Positions 8,892-15,498 of a stretch of 64,000 bases of DNA are shown one piece after another. A program made the position numbers and the translations under genes. The notes below the pieces were generated by a model. That model had not been told where the DNA came from. It was given only the letters and a program-made list of their open reading frames with translations, and made no database searches. Position 1 is the first letter of the stretch. Every line of letters begins with the position of its first letter. Source of the DNA: Tenuibacillus multivorans (GTDB lineage: Bacteria > Bacillota > Bacilli > Bacillales > Alkalibacillaceae); contig NZ_FNIG01000007.1 in the NCBI RefSeq assembly GCF_900103915.1, forward strand, positions 62,001-126,000, written 5' to 3'.

Positions 8892-9088
8892 TTAAACCAC
8901 CCCACTATTAAATCTCCATTTTTGCCCTTTAATTTACAAATATATTCCGATCCAACAAAATACCTTGATTGAGAACATCCATAAAAGTGACGATCAGGAT
9001 ATATTTGCTGAAAACAGTTCAAAAAATAACCCCATCCATGATTATTAACTATATTTTTAGCGTGTTTGTATTCCATTTTTAGATCCAT
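8888..9088 (-). CDS. Hypothetical 66-aa protein upstream of the short recombinase
   Basis: Small aromatic-rich protein (NNHGWGYFLNCFQQIYPDRHFYGCSQSRYF) with no recognised family. ATG 9088 has GAGGTG at a normal distance. Its stop overlaps the recombinase start (ATGA), so it may be a recombination directionality or accessory factor; that is inference from context only. Confidence 0.65.
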   Translation of the reverse strand: MDLKMEYKHAKNIVNNHGWGYFLNCFQQIYPDRHFYGCSQSRYFVGSEYICKLKGKNGDLIVGWFK

Positions 9089-9101
9089 GTTTTCACCTCA
9101 A

Positions 9102-9240
9102 TATGTTTCCTAATATTTTATATAGATATTCCGTTATGTTTCCTAATAACTGAAAAAGAAACAGCATTTTCTAAAGAATGCTGTTATTTCAATACTTATA
9201 GCTTATTTCTGTTGGAAACATAATATCTATTGTGTTTCCT
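9102..9240. repeat. Iterated TATGTTTCC motifs, candidate origin or recombination site
   Basis: TATGTTTCCTAATA occurs twice as an exact 14-bp direct repeat (9102-9115, 9135-9148; 33 bp apart). An inverted copy GGAAACATAATA (9214-9225) faces TGTGTTTCC (9231-9239), forming a GGAAACA-N12-TGTTTCC palindrome. The cluster lies in the only sizeable gap of the left arm, between the recombinase unit and the adhesin gene. It could bind the short recombinase or a replication protein, or act as an operator. Confidence 0.55.
9160..9185 (-). terminator. Terminator of the virion-type operon
   Basis: Stem AACAGCATT / AATGCTGTT with a short loop, followed on the minus strand by TTCTTTTT. It ends the leftward operon that finishes with the adhesin gene. 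Confidence 0.75.
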
Positions 9241-9244
9241 TGTT

Positions 9245-10774
9245 TTATCTTTTATAACGTGCTCGATCTAACTTGAATCTATCCCATTCTGTCAGAGCAT
9301 ATCTTTTATTACCTTTTCTAAATGTTTGAAAAGCTTCGTTTGAATTTGTTGACTTACTTATTAATCCAATCAGTTTAGGTGTGAAAACTACCGCTAATGC
9401 TAATAATAATATCGGTGCAAATAATCCGATAAGTTCAAATATGGTACTTAATAGCCCTGTTGCGTTCATGTTGTCGGGTAGTTCTGCACTAAATACAGGT
9501 GTCGTCACTTGAACTGTAACCCCATCTGACTCTACGCCTTGATACATATTCGTTACCTTATATTCGTAATCTTGATTATCTTGTATCGTTAAATCGCTAA
9601 AGGTCGTCCCGTTTGTTTCAAATAATGGCGTATAAGTCTCGGCAGCTTGTACGACTAAAGGCGAAAACAAACCATTATAGGCGGTTGTATCAGTTCCCTC
9701 TAATGTTCGACGGTATATAATCGCTTTTCCAAAATGTTGATCGGGTTTTCCCCATGTTAAATCGGCTCTACCTTCTTCGGCTTTTACGTCTATTGATAAG
9801 TTTTTAACCTCTGGAATTTCGTTCTCTGGATCATCTGGTAAAGGATCCTCATGATCGGGTATTCCGTCCCCGTCTGAATCTATCGGAGTATTTTCTGGAT
9901 CGTCTGGGTAGTCATCCTCATTGTTTGGTATTCCGTCTCCGTCCCTGTCGCTGTCCTCACTGTCTGGAATACCGTCGTTGTCAAAGTCATTCGGGTATTC
10001 GTCCTCATGATCGGGTATTCCGTCCCCGTCGCTGTCTAACGGTTCTTCTAACGTTGTAAAAGTTTCGATTAATCCTATTGATTCGTTCCCGTCTGTGTTT
10101 ACCGTTGTAACCTTAATATCATAAATTGTGTTTGGTTCTAACCCTTCGACTGTATAAGATCCTGTTGTATCAGATCCATTTAATTCGCCATCAATATAAA
10201 TATTTGTTTTATTATAACCGTTGTAAGTAGGCACATCATAAGTTAGATTTATATTATTTAGATTTTCTTCAATTTGTAGGTTTGTTACTTCTTCTAATTC
10301 GGGTGGCGGGACTGGTGTATAGTCGGATTCATCGTAAAAGTCAACTTCGTATAAATAGCTTTTATACAGTCTAGGGTTTTGTATCGTAATTTTAACTACA
10401 TCTTCTTTAGTCGTTTCTAAAATAATAATTCCGTTTTCGTCTGGCATACGATTATCCAACTCTTCTGAAGTCCCGTCGTTATATATAAATGTTACATACC
10501 CATGAGAGTAACTAGAGTCAGATTCACTATTTAAATAAATAGCTGTAATATTAACAGGTTCGTTAAACTCTACATAATGCGAATCATCTTCATTTAAAGT
10601 AAAACTTGTATCTAAATCGTTATCATAAACAGCAGGATCTAAGTTATTTTCTTTAATTAAGCTGTCATCGTCTAACATACCATTTTCATAGTTATTGTAG
10701 GCTGCTGAATGAATAGGAATTATAATTAATAAGAATAACCCGATTAATAAAACGATAATAAATCGTTTATACAT
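9245..10774 (-). CDS. Secreted, C-terminally anchored adhesin with FN3 and Ca-binding repeats (pIII-like candidate)
   Basis: 509 aa. Signal peptide (RFIIVLLIGLFLLIIIPIHSAA). Residues about 25-150 form a beta-rich domain; about 160-245 is a fibronectin type III domain (LEEVTNLQIEENLNNINLTY...); about 250-320 carries repeated DSDGDGIPDHED-type Asp-rich loops (thrombospondin type 3-like, calcium binding); a second FN3-like domain follows (EIPEVKNLSIDVKAEEGRADLTW...). A membrane segment lies near 440-465 (LIGLFAPILLLALAVVFTPKLIGLI), with a short basic tail. Last gene of the Zot operon. Size, export and C-terminal anchor match what a filamentous-phage adsorption protein needs, but there is no sequence proof. 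Its ATG overlaps the previous gene. Confidence 0.82.
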   Translation of the reverse strand: MYKRFIIVLLIGLFLLIIIPIHSAAYNNYENGMLDDDSLIKENNLDPAVYDNDLDTSFTLNEDDSHYVEFNEPVNITAIYLNSESDSSYSHGYVTFIYNDGTSEELDNRMPDENGIIILETTKEDVVKITIQNPRLYKSYLYEVDFYDESDYTPVPPPELEEVTNLQIEENLNNINLTYDVPTYNGYNKTNIYIDGELNGSDTTGSYTVEGLEPNTIYDIKVTTVNTDGNESIGLIETFTTLEEPLDSDGDGIPDHEDEYPNDFDNDGIPDSEDSDRDGDGIPNNEDDYPDDPENTPIDSDGDGIPDHEDPLPDDPENEIPEVKNLSIDVKAEEGRADLTWGKPDQHFGKAIIYRRTLEGTDTTAYNGLFSPLVVQAAETYTPLFETNGTTFSDLTIQDNQDYEYKVTNMYQGVESDGVTVQVTTPVFSAELPDNMNATGLLSTIFELIGLFAPILLLALAVVFTPKLIGLISKSTNSNEAFQTFRKGNKRYALTEWDRFKLDRARYKR

Positions 10775-11153
10775 ATACCGTCACCCCTTTTATTAATTTG
10801 TCGTGTATACCTTCCAAAATGGCTGTATTAATTAGATCATCTTCACCGCTTGGTTGCTCTCTCGCAACTTGTTTTAAATATCCTAATAAAAACTGCTGCA
10901 ACATAAAGCCTTCTTGATTGGTTAGATTGATTTCTGTTTCTCCATCTTCCGAATCTAAACTTTTAGCAACTGACTTCAAGTTTTTAATAGCACTTTTAAA
11001 ATCACTATAAAGCTGTTTTCCTTTTTCCTTGCCCTCTGTATTAATTAATGCCTGTTTAGTTGCCCCTTTCATAAATTGAGCCACTAAAAGCAGCATAGAT
11101 AATTCATGTTGATTTAACGTGATTCTAATCTTATCCTTCTTTGCTATTGTCAT
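10767..11153 (-). CDS. Hypothetical 128-aa helical protein, virion-type operon
   Basis: ATG 11153 (MTIAKKDKIRITLNQHELSM) has AGGAGG about 10 nt upstream; the upstream ATG 11174 would sit before that site. Predicted mostly helical and cytosolic, with no membrane segment and no family I recognise. Shares a pattern with the next upstream gene (strand-like start, then LxLxxQ-QxxLLxFFLxxYL), so the two may be distant paralogues. Confidence 0.7.
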   Translation of the reverse strand: MTIAKKDKIRITLNQHELSMLLLVAQFMKGATKQALINTEGKEKGKQLYSDFKSAIKNLKSVAKSLDSEDGETEINLTNQEGFMLQQFLLGYLKQVAREQPSGEDDLINTAILEGIHDKLIKGVTVYV

Positions 11154-11484
11154 AGACTGTAAACCTCCTAACATAATAAGGCTCTATATATTCCATTGTT
11201 TCTAAAAACAAATAAACCATTTTCTGTTCACTGATTCGATTCAAATAGTTAATCAAGAAGAACGTCAATAATCTCTGCTGGTAAACAGTTAAGTCAACTG
11301 TTGGATTTATTTTATCTCGTTTCAACTGTTTAACCAGGTCTTTATAAGCAACCTCAAACAATTTAAAATAATGCTCAATCCGACCTTCTTTAAAATAACG
11401 TTTTAAGCTAACCAGTATTCTTAGCTTAATATGCTCCATATCATCTAAAAGCCTACCTACCTCTTCACTTGTCAACAAAACCAT
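11131..11484 (-). CDS. Hypothetical 117-aa helical protein, virion-type operon
   Basis: Cytosolic, basic-rich helical protein (LKRYFKEGRIEHYFKLFEVAYKDLVKQLKRDKI; DLTVYQQRLLTFFLINYLNRISEQ). No recognised domain. ATG overlaps the stop of the gene before it (TAATG) and its own end overlaps the next gene. The QQRLLTFFLINYL segment resembles NQEGFMLQQFLLGYLKQ in the following gene, hinting at duplication. Confidence 0.7.
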   Translation of the reverse strand: MVLLTSEEVGRLLDDMEHIKLRILVSLKRYFKEGRIEHYFKLFEVAYKDLVKQLKRDKINPTVDLTVYQQRLLTFFLINYLNRISEQKMVYLFLETMEYIEPYYVRRFTVYDNSKEG

Positions 11485-11810
11485 TAACCCACTTCCAATT
11501 CTCTTAGATAATCCTCTAATTTACTTCGTTCAGATCTGGTTAGTTCGTGATCTTTCATCATAAAAAATGATTTTCGCCCGATTTTCACCCTGCGATCTAC
11601 AAACCTTTGTTTTCTTTGCCAGTGCATACAGTCATATGGAATTAGTATATATCCATTTTTATGCGCTACATCTTCCGCAACGGCTAAAGCGTGATTAAAG
11701 CTGTATCGTTGCATCATCTTTGCGTATTTAACTATAGGCATGTTCGGAAAATGATAAAGCAACTGTCTTGGATCTTTTTCACGATAATCTTTAGGCAAAA
11801 TACTAATCAC
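11484..11810 (-). CDS. Hypothetical 108-aa basic protein after the Zot-like gene
   Basis: Basic, soluble (RKQRFVDRRVKIGRKSFFMMKDHELTRSERSKLEDYLREL). No HUH, HTH or OB-fold signature that I can see, although a nucleic-acid-binding role would suit the charge. Start is GTG 11810, overlapping the Zot-like stop (GTGA) with GAAGGTG upstream, so translation is coupled. Confidence 0.7.
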   Translation of the reverse strand: MISILPKDYREKDPRQLLYHFPNMPIVKYAKMMQRYSFNHALAVAEDVAHKNGYILIPYDCMHWQRKQRFVDRRVKIGRKSFFMMKDHELTRSERSKLEDYLRELEVG

Positions 11811-12448
11811 GACAATTTCACCTTCCCTCTTGCAGCGTTATGAATATCTTCTAGCTTTTCAAAGAAGTCATCAGCTTGTCTTTGTGTGTTAGGTAACGGA
11901 AAGCCCTGCACCATATTGTGAGTATCGTATAAGTTCTGCTTATAAATCTGTTCTAGCTTCCACCGGGGAATAATTTGCGAGTGTAAAAACTTCCCATTAG
12001 CCCCAAATTGCTTAGATTGATAGTCAAAGAAGTTTAGCACGATACCTCTATTCCCTCGTTTACTCACACTGACTAAAACCTCGACAACCTGCCTAATTCG
12101 TGAATCAATATTATTTATAGATGGACTACAGTAAATTTGAATAGATTTCATTTTACGTACGTACATGAGCAGTTGCGTTGCGTAAACAGACTTCGATTTT
12201 AAGGCTTGTCTACTATCAAAAGCCATTTGTGCTTCATCCCAGCAACAAATTGACCCTTGCGCCTTTGCTACGTCATACCAATCTTGATAATTCAGCATGT
12301 TACTCGAATCCTTTAAATCATAGTTGCTAAAAAGGGCAATATCACCACCAGCTTGTCTTACCTTATACCGCCAATGGTGAGCCAACGTACTCATCATTAA
12401 AGTTTTACCTGCCCCTAATCCACCTTCAATAAAGATATGGTAAGCCAT
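11807..12448 (-). CDS. Zot/pI-family P-loop ATPase (filamentous phage assembly type)
   Basis: 213 aa. Walker A GGLGAGKT (9-16) right at the N-terminus, Walker B SICCWDEAQ (66-74), and the Zot-like FSNYDL segment (40-45). The family (pI of filamentous phages, Zot of CTXphi) powers virion extrusion at the inner membrane. This copy lacks the usual C-terminal membrane span and periplasmic domain. That could fit a Gram-positive host with no outer membrane, or the membrane part may be supplied by the 127-aa tail-anchored protein in the same operon. Starts by TAATG overlap with the upstream gene. Confidence 0.85.
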   Translation of the reverse strand: MAYHIFIEGGLGAGKTLMMSTLAHHWRYKVRQAGGDIALFSNYDLKDSSNMLNYQDWYDVAKAQGSICCWDEAQMAFDSRQALKSKSVYATQLLMYVRKMKSIQIYCSPSINNIDSRIRQVVEVLVSVSKRGNRGIVLNFFDYQSKQFGANGKFLHSQIIPRWKLEQIYKQNLYDTHNMVQGFPLPNTQRQADDFFEKLEDIHNAARGKVKLS

Positions 12449-12792
12449 TACTTCTTACCCCCTTGCTTTTCAGCCATCACAATAGGCTTCGGTGGTTTTG
12501 GTATTAAAGCTTCAATCGTTTCAATATAATAACCCGGATTCGCAACAAGCTTTTTACCATCCATAATGAACTCAATTAGCTTTTCATATGGATTCCCTTC
12601 ACCATGCAAATATTCGTTATTGCCCATTTCACGTAAAAATAAAATAGCTCTTATCTGTTCAGGTCTTAGGTCTTGTGCTTTCTTTTCCATGCTTTCTAAA
12701 ACTTGTTTAACATCACTAACGTGTTGTACTTCTGGAAACAAGTTATCACTTATCACCTGTTGTAGCTTATCAGCGTTTTCTACTTGGCTCAT
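12448..12792 (-). CDS. Hypothetical 114-aa protein upstream of the Zot-like gene
   Basis: Soluble, helical, no recognised motif (DLRPEQIRAILFLREMGNNEYLHGEGNPYEKLIEFIMDGKKLVANPGYYIETIEALIPKPPKP). The proline-rich end may be flexible. ATG 12792 lies 5 bp after the preceding stop and its TAA overlaps the Zot-like ATG, so it is part of the assembly operon. Function unknown. Confidence 0.7.
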   Translation of the reverse strand: MSQVENADKLQQVISDNLFPEVQHVSDVKQVLESMEKKAQDLRPEQIRAILFLREMGNNEYLHGEGNPYEKLIEFIMDGKKLVANPGYYIETIEALIPKPPKPIVMAEKQGGKK

Positions 12793-12796
12793 TCAA

Positions 12797-13180
12797 TCAC
12801 CCCTGACAACTTGATAGTCCTAGCATTAAGACTGCAAACATAGTTATACCGATCATAGCAATCTTACTAATATCAATCCCTGATTCTTCTTGATAACGAT
12901 AATTCGCAATTTCACGAATCACTGTATTACGTTCAAGATCAGCTAAACGTTTGGTTTCTTTTACAGACTGACTAGGCGCACGATAGAAAAAAATTCTTCC
13001 TTCATTCCCTGTGGTTAGTTCACAATCTTGGTATGGCACTTTATAACGTCCATTTACAATGACTGCATCTTCAGTGATTTCTGTAATACGTTGAATATCA
13101 CTTGTTTTTTGATCGTCATCAAAAATAACTAAAATATCATCTGTTTCATCAAAGAATTTATCATCTTTTTTCTTAAACAT
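12797..13180 (-). CDS. Tail-anchored 127-aa protein, virion-type operon
   Basis: Acidic cytosolic N-terminal domain (KFFDETDDILVIFDDDQ) with a short strand-rich part (DAVIVNGRYKVPYQD, EGRIFFYRAP), a helix, then one C-terminal membrane segment (ISKIAMIGITMFAVLMLGLSS). Orientation and size would suit a membrane partner of the Zot-like ATPase or a minor virion protein. Its ATG overlaps the stop of the 46-aa coat-like gene by 1 bp (TAATG). No known family recognised. Confidence 0.7.
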   Translation of the reverse strand: MFKKKDDKFFDETDDILVIFDDDQKTSDIQRITEITEDAVIVNGRYKVPYQDCELTTGNEGRIFFYRAPSQSVKETKRLADLERNTVIREIANYRYQEESGIDISKIAMIGITMFAVLMLGLSSCQG

Positions 13181-13320
13181 TAGACAACCGCCTTTCTACC
13201 TCTTTTGGATTTCTTATTCTGGCGTTGATAGACCTTCCAACCTATTAAAACAACTGTTCCTACTCCTAGAGCTGTCCCTAGCCCTACAACATACATATAG
13301 AAAAAAGCATCTACCACCAT
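13180..13320 (-). CDS. 46-aa single-membrane-segment protein, candidate major coat protein
   Basis: Begins MVVDAFFYMYVVGLG, followed by a glycine-patterned hydrophobic stretch (VGLGTALGVGTVVLIGW) and a strongly basic tail (KKSKRGRKAVV). Short length, one helix-packing (GxxxG-like) membrane segment and a positive C-terminus are the hallmarks of filamentous phage major coat proteins, where the basic end faces the DNA. No separate cleavable signal is obvious, unlike M13 pVIII. ATG 13320 has GGCAGGTG 5 nt upstream. Its stop overlaps the next ATG. Confidence 0.65.
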   Translation of the reverse strand: MVVDAFFYMYVVGLGTALGVGTVVLIGWKVYQRQNKKSKRGRKAVV

Positions 13321-13400
13321 TTAACACCTGCCTTTATTGCGTAATATGTTCGTATAGCTAACCTAAATAAAAGCAAACTACCAATCAAAACAACCGACAT
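13311..13400 (-). CDS. 29-aa hydrophobic peptide, pVII/pIX-like candidate
   Basis: Open frame starting MSVVLIGSLLLFRLAIRTYY and ending in WW. One membrane helix with a few basic residues. Length and look resemble the 32-33 aa tip proteins pVII and pIX of filamentous phages (M13 pIX, from memory, begins MSVLVYSFAS). It overlaps the end of the DUF771-like gene and the first 10 bp of the coat-like gene. No good ribosome site is visible just upstream of ATG 13400, so translation would have to be coupled; that is the main doubt. Confidence 0.4.
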   Translation of the reverse strand: MSVVLIGSLLLFRLAIRTYYAIKAGVKWW

Positions 13401-13653
13401 AAACAATGACTGAATCTTTCGGGTAATAAACAAAACCTCCATTCTCAACATCAAGTATTTTTCTAAAACGTTCTGGGTATAAAATGTTTTCTTTTATCCA
13501 CTCATGCTTACGATTAATCCGCTGTTCTAAATCCTTCATGTTCCAGTAAACACCTGCTAATTCATTTTTACGTAGCTCTTCCAGTTCCACCTTTGAAATA
13601 AGTACACGATCAGATGGAATGGGAATGTTTAAATTAACATTCAGTTGTTGCAT
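13378..13653 (-). CDS. DUF771-like phage protein
   Basis: 91 aa starting MQQLNVNLNIPIPSDRVLIS. The order beta strand, IPSDRVLISKVELEELRKN, then the Trp-containing MKDLEQRINRKHEWIKENILYPERFRK segment and YYPKD, is typical of the small phage DUF771 family found near the regulator genes of Firmicute phages; these may bind DNA. I start at ATG 13653 (GGAAGG about 10 nt upstream) rather than GTG 13665. First structural-side gene after the Cro-like regulator. Confidence 0.7.
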   Translation of the reverse strand: MQQLNVNLNIPIPSDRVLISKVELEELRKNELAGVYWNMKDLEQRINRKHEWIKENILYPERFRKILDVENGGFVYYPKDSVIVYVGCFDW

Positions 13654-13776
13654 AAATACCAACACCCTTCCTTAAAATTCGACATATTTTTGGCAAAAAA
13701 TAGTTTACAATTATCGGATAAAAAGTATTTTAAAAGTGATTTGTCAACATGCGGACACAATTTGTTTCTGTTTGAG

Positions 13777-13962
13777 TCAAAAAAAAAGTTCATCTATCGA
13801 AGAGTTATAAAAATCAGCAATATTTTTCGCTAAATTAAGAGATGGATTTCTTTCTCCTCTTTCAATTGCACCTAAAAATTGAGGAGTAATCCCTAAAATT
13901 TGAGCTACTTCAGGTCTTTTCAATCTCATGTTTTGTCTTGAGATTATTAATTTTTTTCTCAT
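13777..13962 (-). CDS. Cro/XRE-type HTH regulator, 61 aa
   Basis: Single helix-turn-helix domain (MRLKRPEVAQILGITPQFLGAIERGERNPSLNLAKNIADFY). It is transcribed leftward from the divergent control region, opposite to the 102-aa repressor, the usual place of a Cro-like protein. The leftward promoter before it has TTGACT and TATAAT boxes. It heads the virion-type operon. Confidence 0.85.
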   Translation of the reverse strand: MRKKLIISRQNMRLKRPEVAQILGITPQFLGAIERGERNPSLNLAKNIADFYNSSIDELFF

Positions 13963-13980
13963 TTTATTTGAACTCCTTTC

Positions 13981-14095
13981 AGAAACGTTTTGTTTCTATA
14001 CGTGCAATTATAAAGAAACTATGTGTGTCTAGTCAAGAGTTTTTCAGAAACTTTTTGTTTCTTTTATAGAAATAGAAACTCAATGTTTCTATAAT
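13981..14095. promoter_or_regulatory. Divergent lysogeny switch with three identical-arm operators
   Basis: Three 17-bp palindromes AGAAAC-N5-GTTTCT at 13981-13997, 14046-14062 and 14074-14090; arms are identical, only the central 5 bp differ. A half site AGAAAC lies at 14014. Leftward promoter: -35 TTGACT (14036-14031), -10 TATAAT (14012-14007), spacer 18. Rightward promoter: -10 TATAAT (14090-14095) touching the third operator, weak -35 near 14067. This is the layout of a phage-type repressor/Cro switch. Confidence 0.85.
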
Positions 14096-14116
14096 ATAGG
14101 TAAAGGTGGCGTTATT

Positions 14117-14425
14117 ATGTTCGCAAATATGCTAATAAAATTAAGAAAACAAAAGAAATTAAGTCAATATCAGTTAGCTGAAAAACTTGGATTTTCAAGA
14201 GGTAAAATATCTAACTATGAACAAGGGCAAAGAGAACCAGACTTTGAAACATTAAAAGTATTGGCTGACTTTTTTAATGTTTCAACCGATTATTTACTTA
14301 CCGGAGAAGAAAAAGTAGATAATCTATATTTCTTTGACCTTGAAGGACTTTCTGAAGAAGAAATCGAGGACATAAAAGAACATATCGAATATATGAAATG
14401 GAAAAAGCAAAGAAAAAATAATTAA
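14117..14425 (+). CDS. XRE-family repressor (ImmR/cI-like)
   Basis: 102 aa: N-terminal HTH (LIKLRKQKKLSQYQLAEKLGFSRGKISNYEQGQREPDFETLKVLADFFNVSTDYLLTG), then a short acidic helical tail (LSEEEIEDIKEHIEYMKWKKQ), the size and layout of ImmR-type repressors that are inactivated by ImmA proteases. It faces the three AGAAAC-N5-GTTTCT operators. An ImmA-type protease is encoded about 2.8 kb downstream, separated from it by the ABC-3C cargo. Confidence 0.85.
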   Translation: MFANMLIKLRKQKKLSQYQLAEKLGFSRGKISNYEQGQREPDFETLKVLADFFNVSTDYLLTGEEKVDNLYFFDLEGLSEEEIEDIKEHIEYMKWKKQRKNN

Positions 14426-14502
14426 ACAAGTATAACTTTCTCCGATAATATAAATAAAAGAATTGAAAAAGCGTCTACAAATTAAAAACCTACATGATTC
14501 GA

Positions 14503-14532
14503 GGCATAACTAAGGTTAGTATGCCTTTTTTT
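14503..14532 (+). terminator. Terminator after the repressor gene
   Basis: Hairpin GGCATA-N11-TATGCC followed by a run of seven T. It separates the repressor from the ABC-3C locus. Confidence 0.8.
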
Positions 14533-14547
14533 ATTGGAGGTAATTTT

Positions 14548-14712
14548 ATGGAAAATTTGTCATATGTTTTAAGTATTATTTCTTCTATCCTATCAATTGT
14601 TGCAATATTTTGGGTTAAAAATCTATCAAAAACAATAAGAAAAGAAAATCGAAAAATTAAAAATAAGGGTAATAATAATTTTAATAATTCGGGCGACCAT
14701 AACAAATTTTAA
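14548..14712 (+). CDS. 54-aa membrane peptide of the ABC-3C locus (possible effector)
   Basis: ATG 14548 has GGAGG 7 nt upstream. One N-terminal membrane segment (LSYVLSIISSILSIVAIFWV), a basic stretch (KTIRKENRKIKNK) and the C-terminal motif KGNNNFNNSGDHNKF. The same motif (QGDDNFNNSGNNNDF) forms the N-terminus of the next protein, 13 bp downstream. I infer that the two proteins interact or arose by splitting or duplicating one chain. A small membrane protein in this position could be the membrane-acting arm of the system. Confidence 0.7.
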   Translation: MENLSYVLSIISSILSIVAIFWVKNLSKTIRKENRKIKNKGNNNFNNSGDHNKF

Positions 14713-14724
14713 AAGGAGGATACC

Positions 14725-15252
14725 ATGGGTATCAAAAATCAGGGTGATGACAACTTTAATAACTCAGGTAACAACAATGATTTCAGAAAATATGAAAAAC
14801 ATTATCATAATCAACCTAGATCATTAAATAGGTCATATTTATTTGACTTCTGTATTGAGTTTTCAAAAAAAGATCTATCTCCGGAAAATGAATATGATAT
14901 ATCAATTACTTCAAACATTGAAGATAAAATGGATTTTAATGATTTAGACTTATTTAAGGATTTCTTTATCGGTTGTTCACACTACATAGAGGATGTTGAA
15001 ACTATTTTAGAAGATATTCCAAATAGAGAATTATTAATAAAAAATATTAATTCTATTTATAAAAACACTAAAAAGTTTAAACAATGGGATGACAAGGATC
15101 ATTTATGCCATTTAGTATTTGAATCATTATACGAAAAACTTTCAACGAACGTACGTTCTTATGATATGATTGAGGAAGAGGCAGTTGAAGCCATTTACGC
15201 AATAATGTATTATGCATTCACAAAGTGCAAAATATTAGACCCAATTATTTAG
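14725..15252 (+). CDS. ABC-3C associated protein (C-terminal CTD-type domain)
   Basis: 175 aa. After the Asn/Gly-rich start (MGIKNQGDDNFNNSG) comes a helical domain from about residue 35 (SLNRSYLFDFCIEFSKKDLS...KMDFNDLDLFKDFF...CSHYIEDVETIL...IKNINSIYK). This pattern resembles the C-terminal domains of the first component in ABC three-component systems described in comparative genomics by Aravind and colleagues. No enzymatic effector domain is fused, unlike many relatives. AAAGGAGG precedes the ATG. Operon with the MC6-like and ABC ATPase genes. Confidence 0.72.
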   Translation: MGIKNQGDDNFNNSGNNNDFRKYEKHYHNQPRSLNRSYLFDFCIEFSKKDLSPENEYDISITSNIEDKMDFNDLDLFKDFFIGCSHYIEDVETILEDIPNRELLIKNINSIYKNTKKFKQWDDKDHLCHLVFESLYEKLSTNVRSYDMIEEEAVEAIYAIMYYAFTKCKILDPII

Positions 15253-15270
15253 TTAAAAGTAGGTGATTTT

Positions 15271-15498
15271 ATGCTTATAGACAAGGATACGAATCCTAAC
15301 GATACTATTTTATATCTATCAGCAGTTCTCTTAGATCATTTTAGAGAAGTGAAGACTATTAAAATAAATAATTTGGATGATTTTCTTAATGATGTATTGC
15401 CAAAGCAACCTTCTTTTAAACTGCAACTATCCGTTAATTTTTTATATTTAATAGACAAGATTGAAATAAAGGAAGGTGTATTATCATATGTACCTTAA
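15271..15498 (+). CDS. ABC-3C middle component (MC6-like)
   Basis: 75 aa winged-helix-like small protein: NPNDTILYLSAVLLDHFREVKTI, then a middle region, then KLQLSVNFLYLIDKIEIKEGVL. This start (short strand, then LYLSAxLL) and end (FLYLxxxIE) match the MC6 class of middle components that accompany DUF2326-type ABC ATPases. It overlaps the ATPase gene by 11 bp, the typical coupled arrangement. Confidence 0.75.
   Translation: MLIDKDTNPNDTILYLSAVLLDHFREVKTIKINNLDDFLNDVLPKQPSFKLQLSVNFLYLIDKIEIKEGVLSYVP

Noticed and set aside
9840-10040. DNA repeat in the adhesin gene
   Set aside because: The repetition reflects the Asp-rich calcium-binding protein repeats (DSDGDGIPD type) within a coding region, not an independent DNA element.
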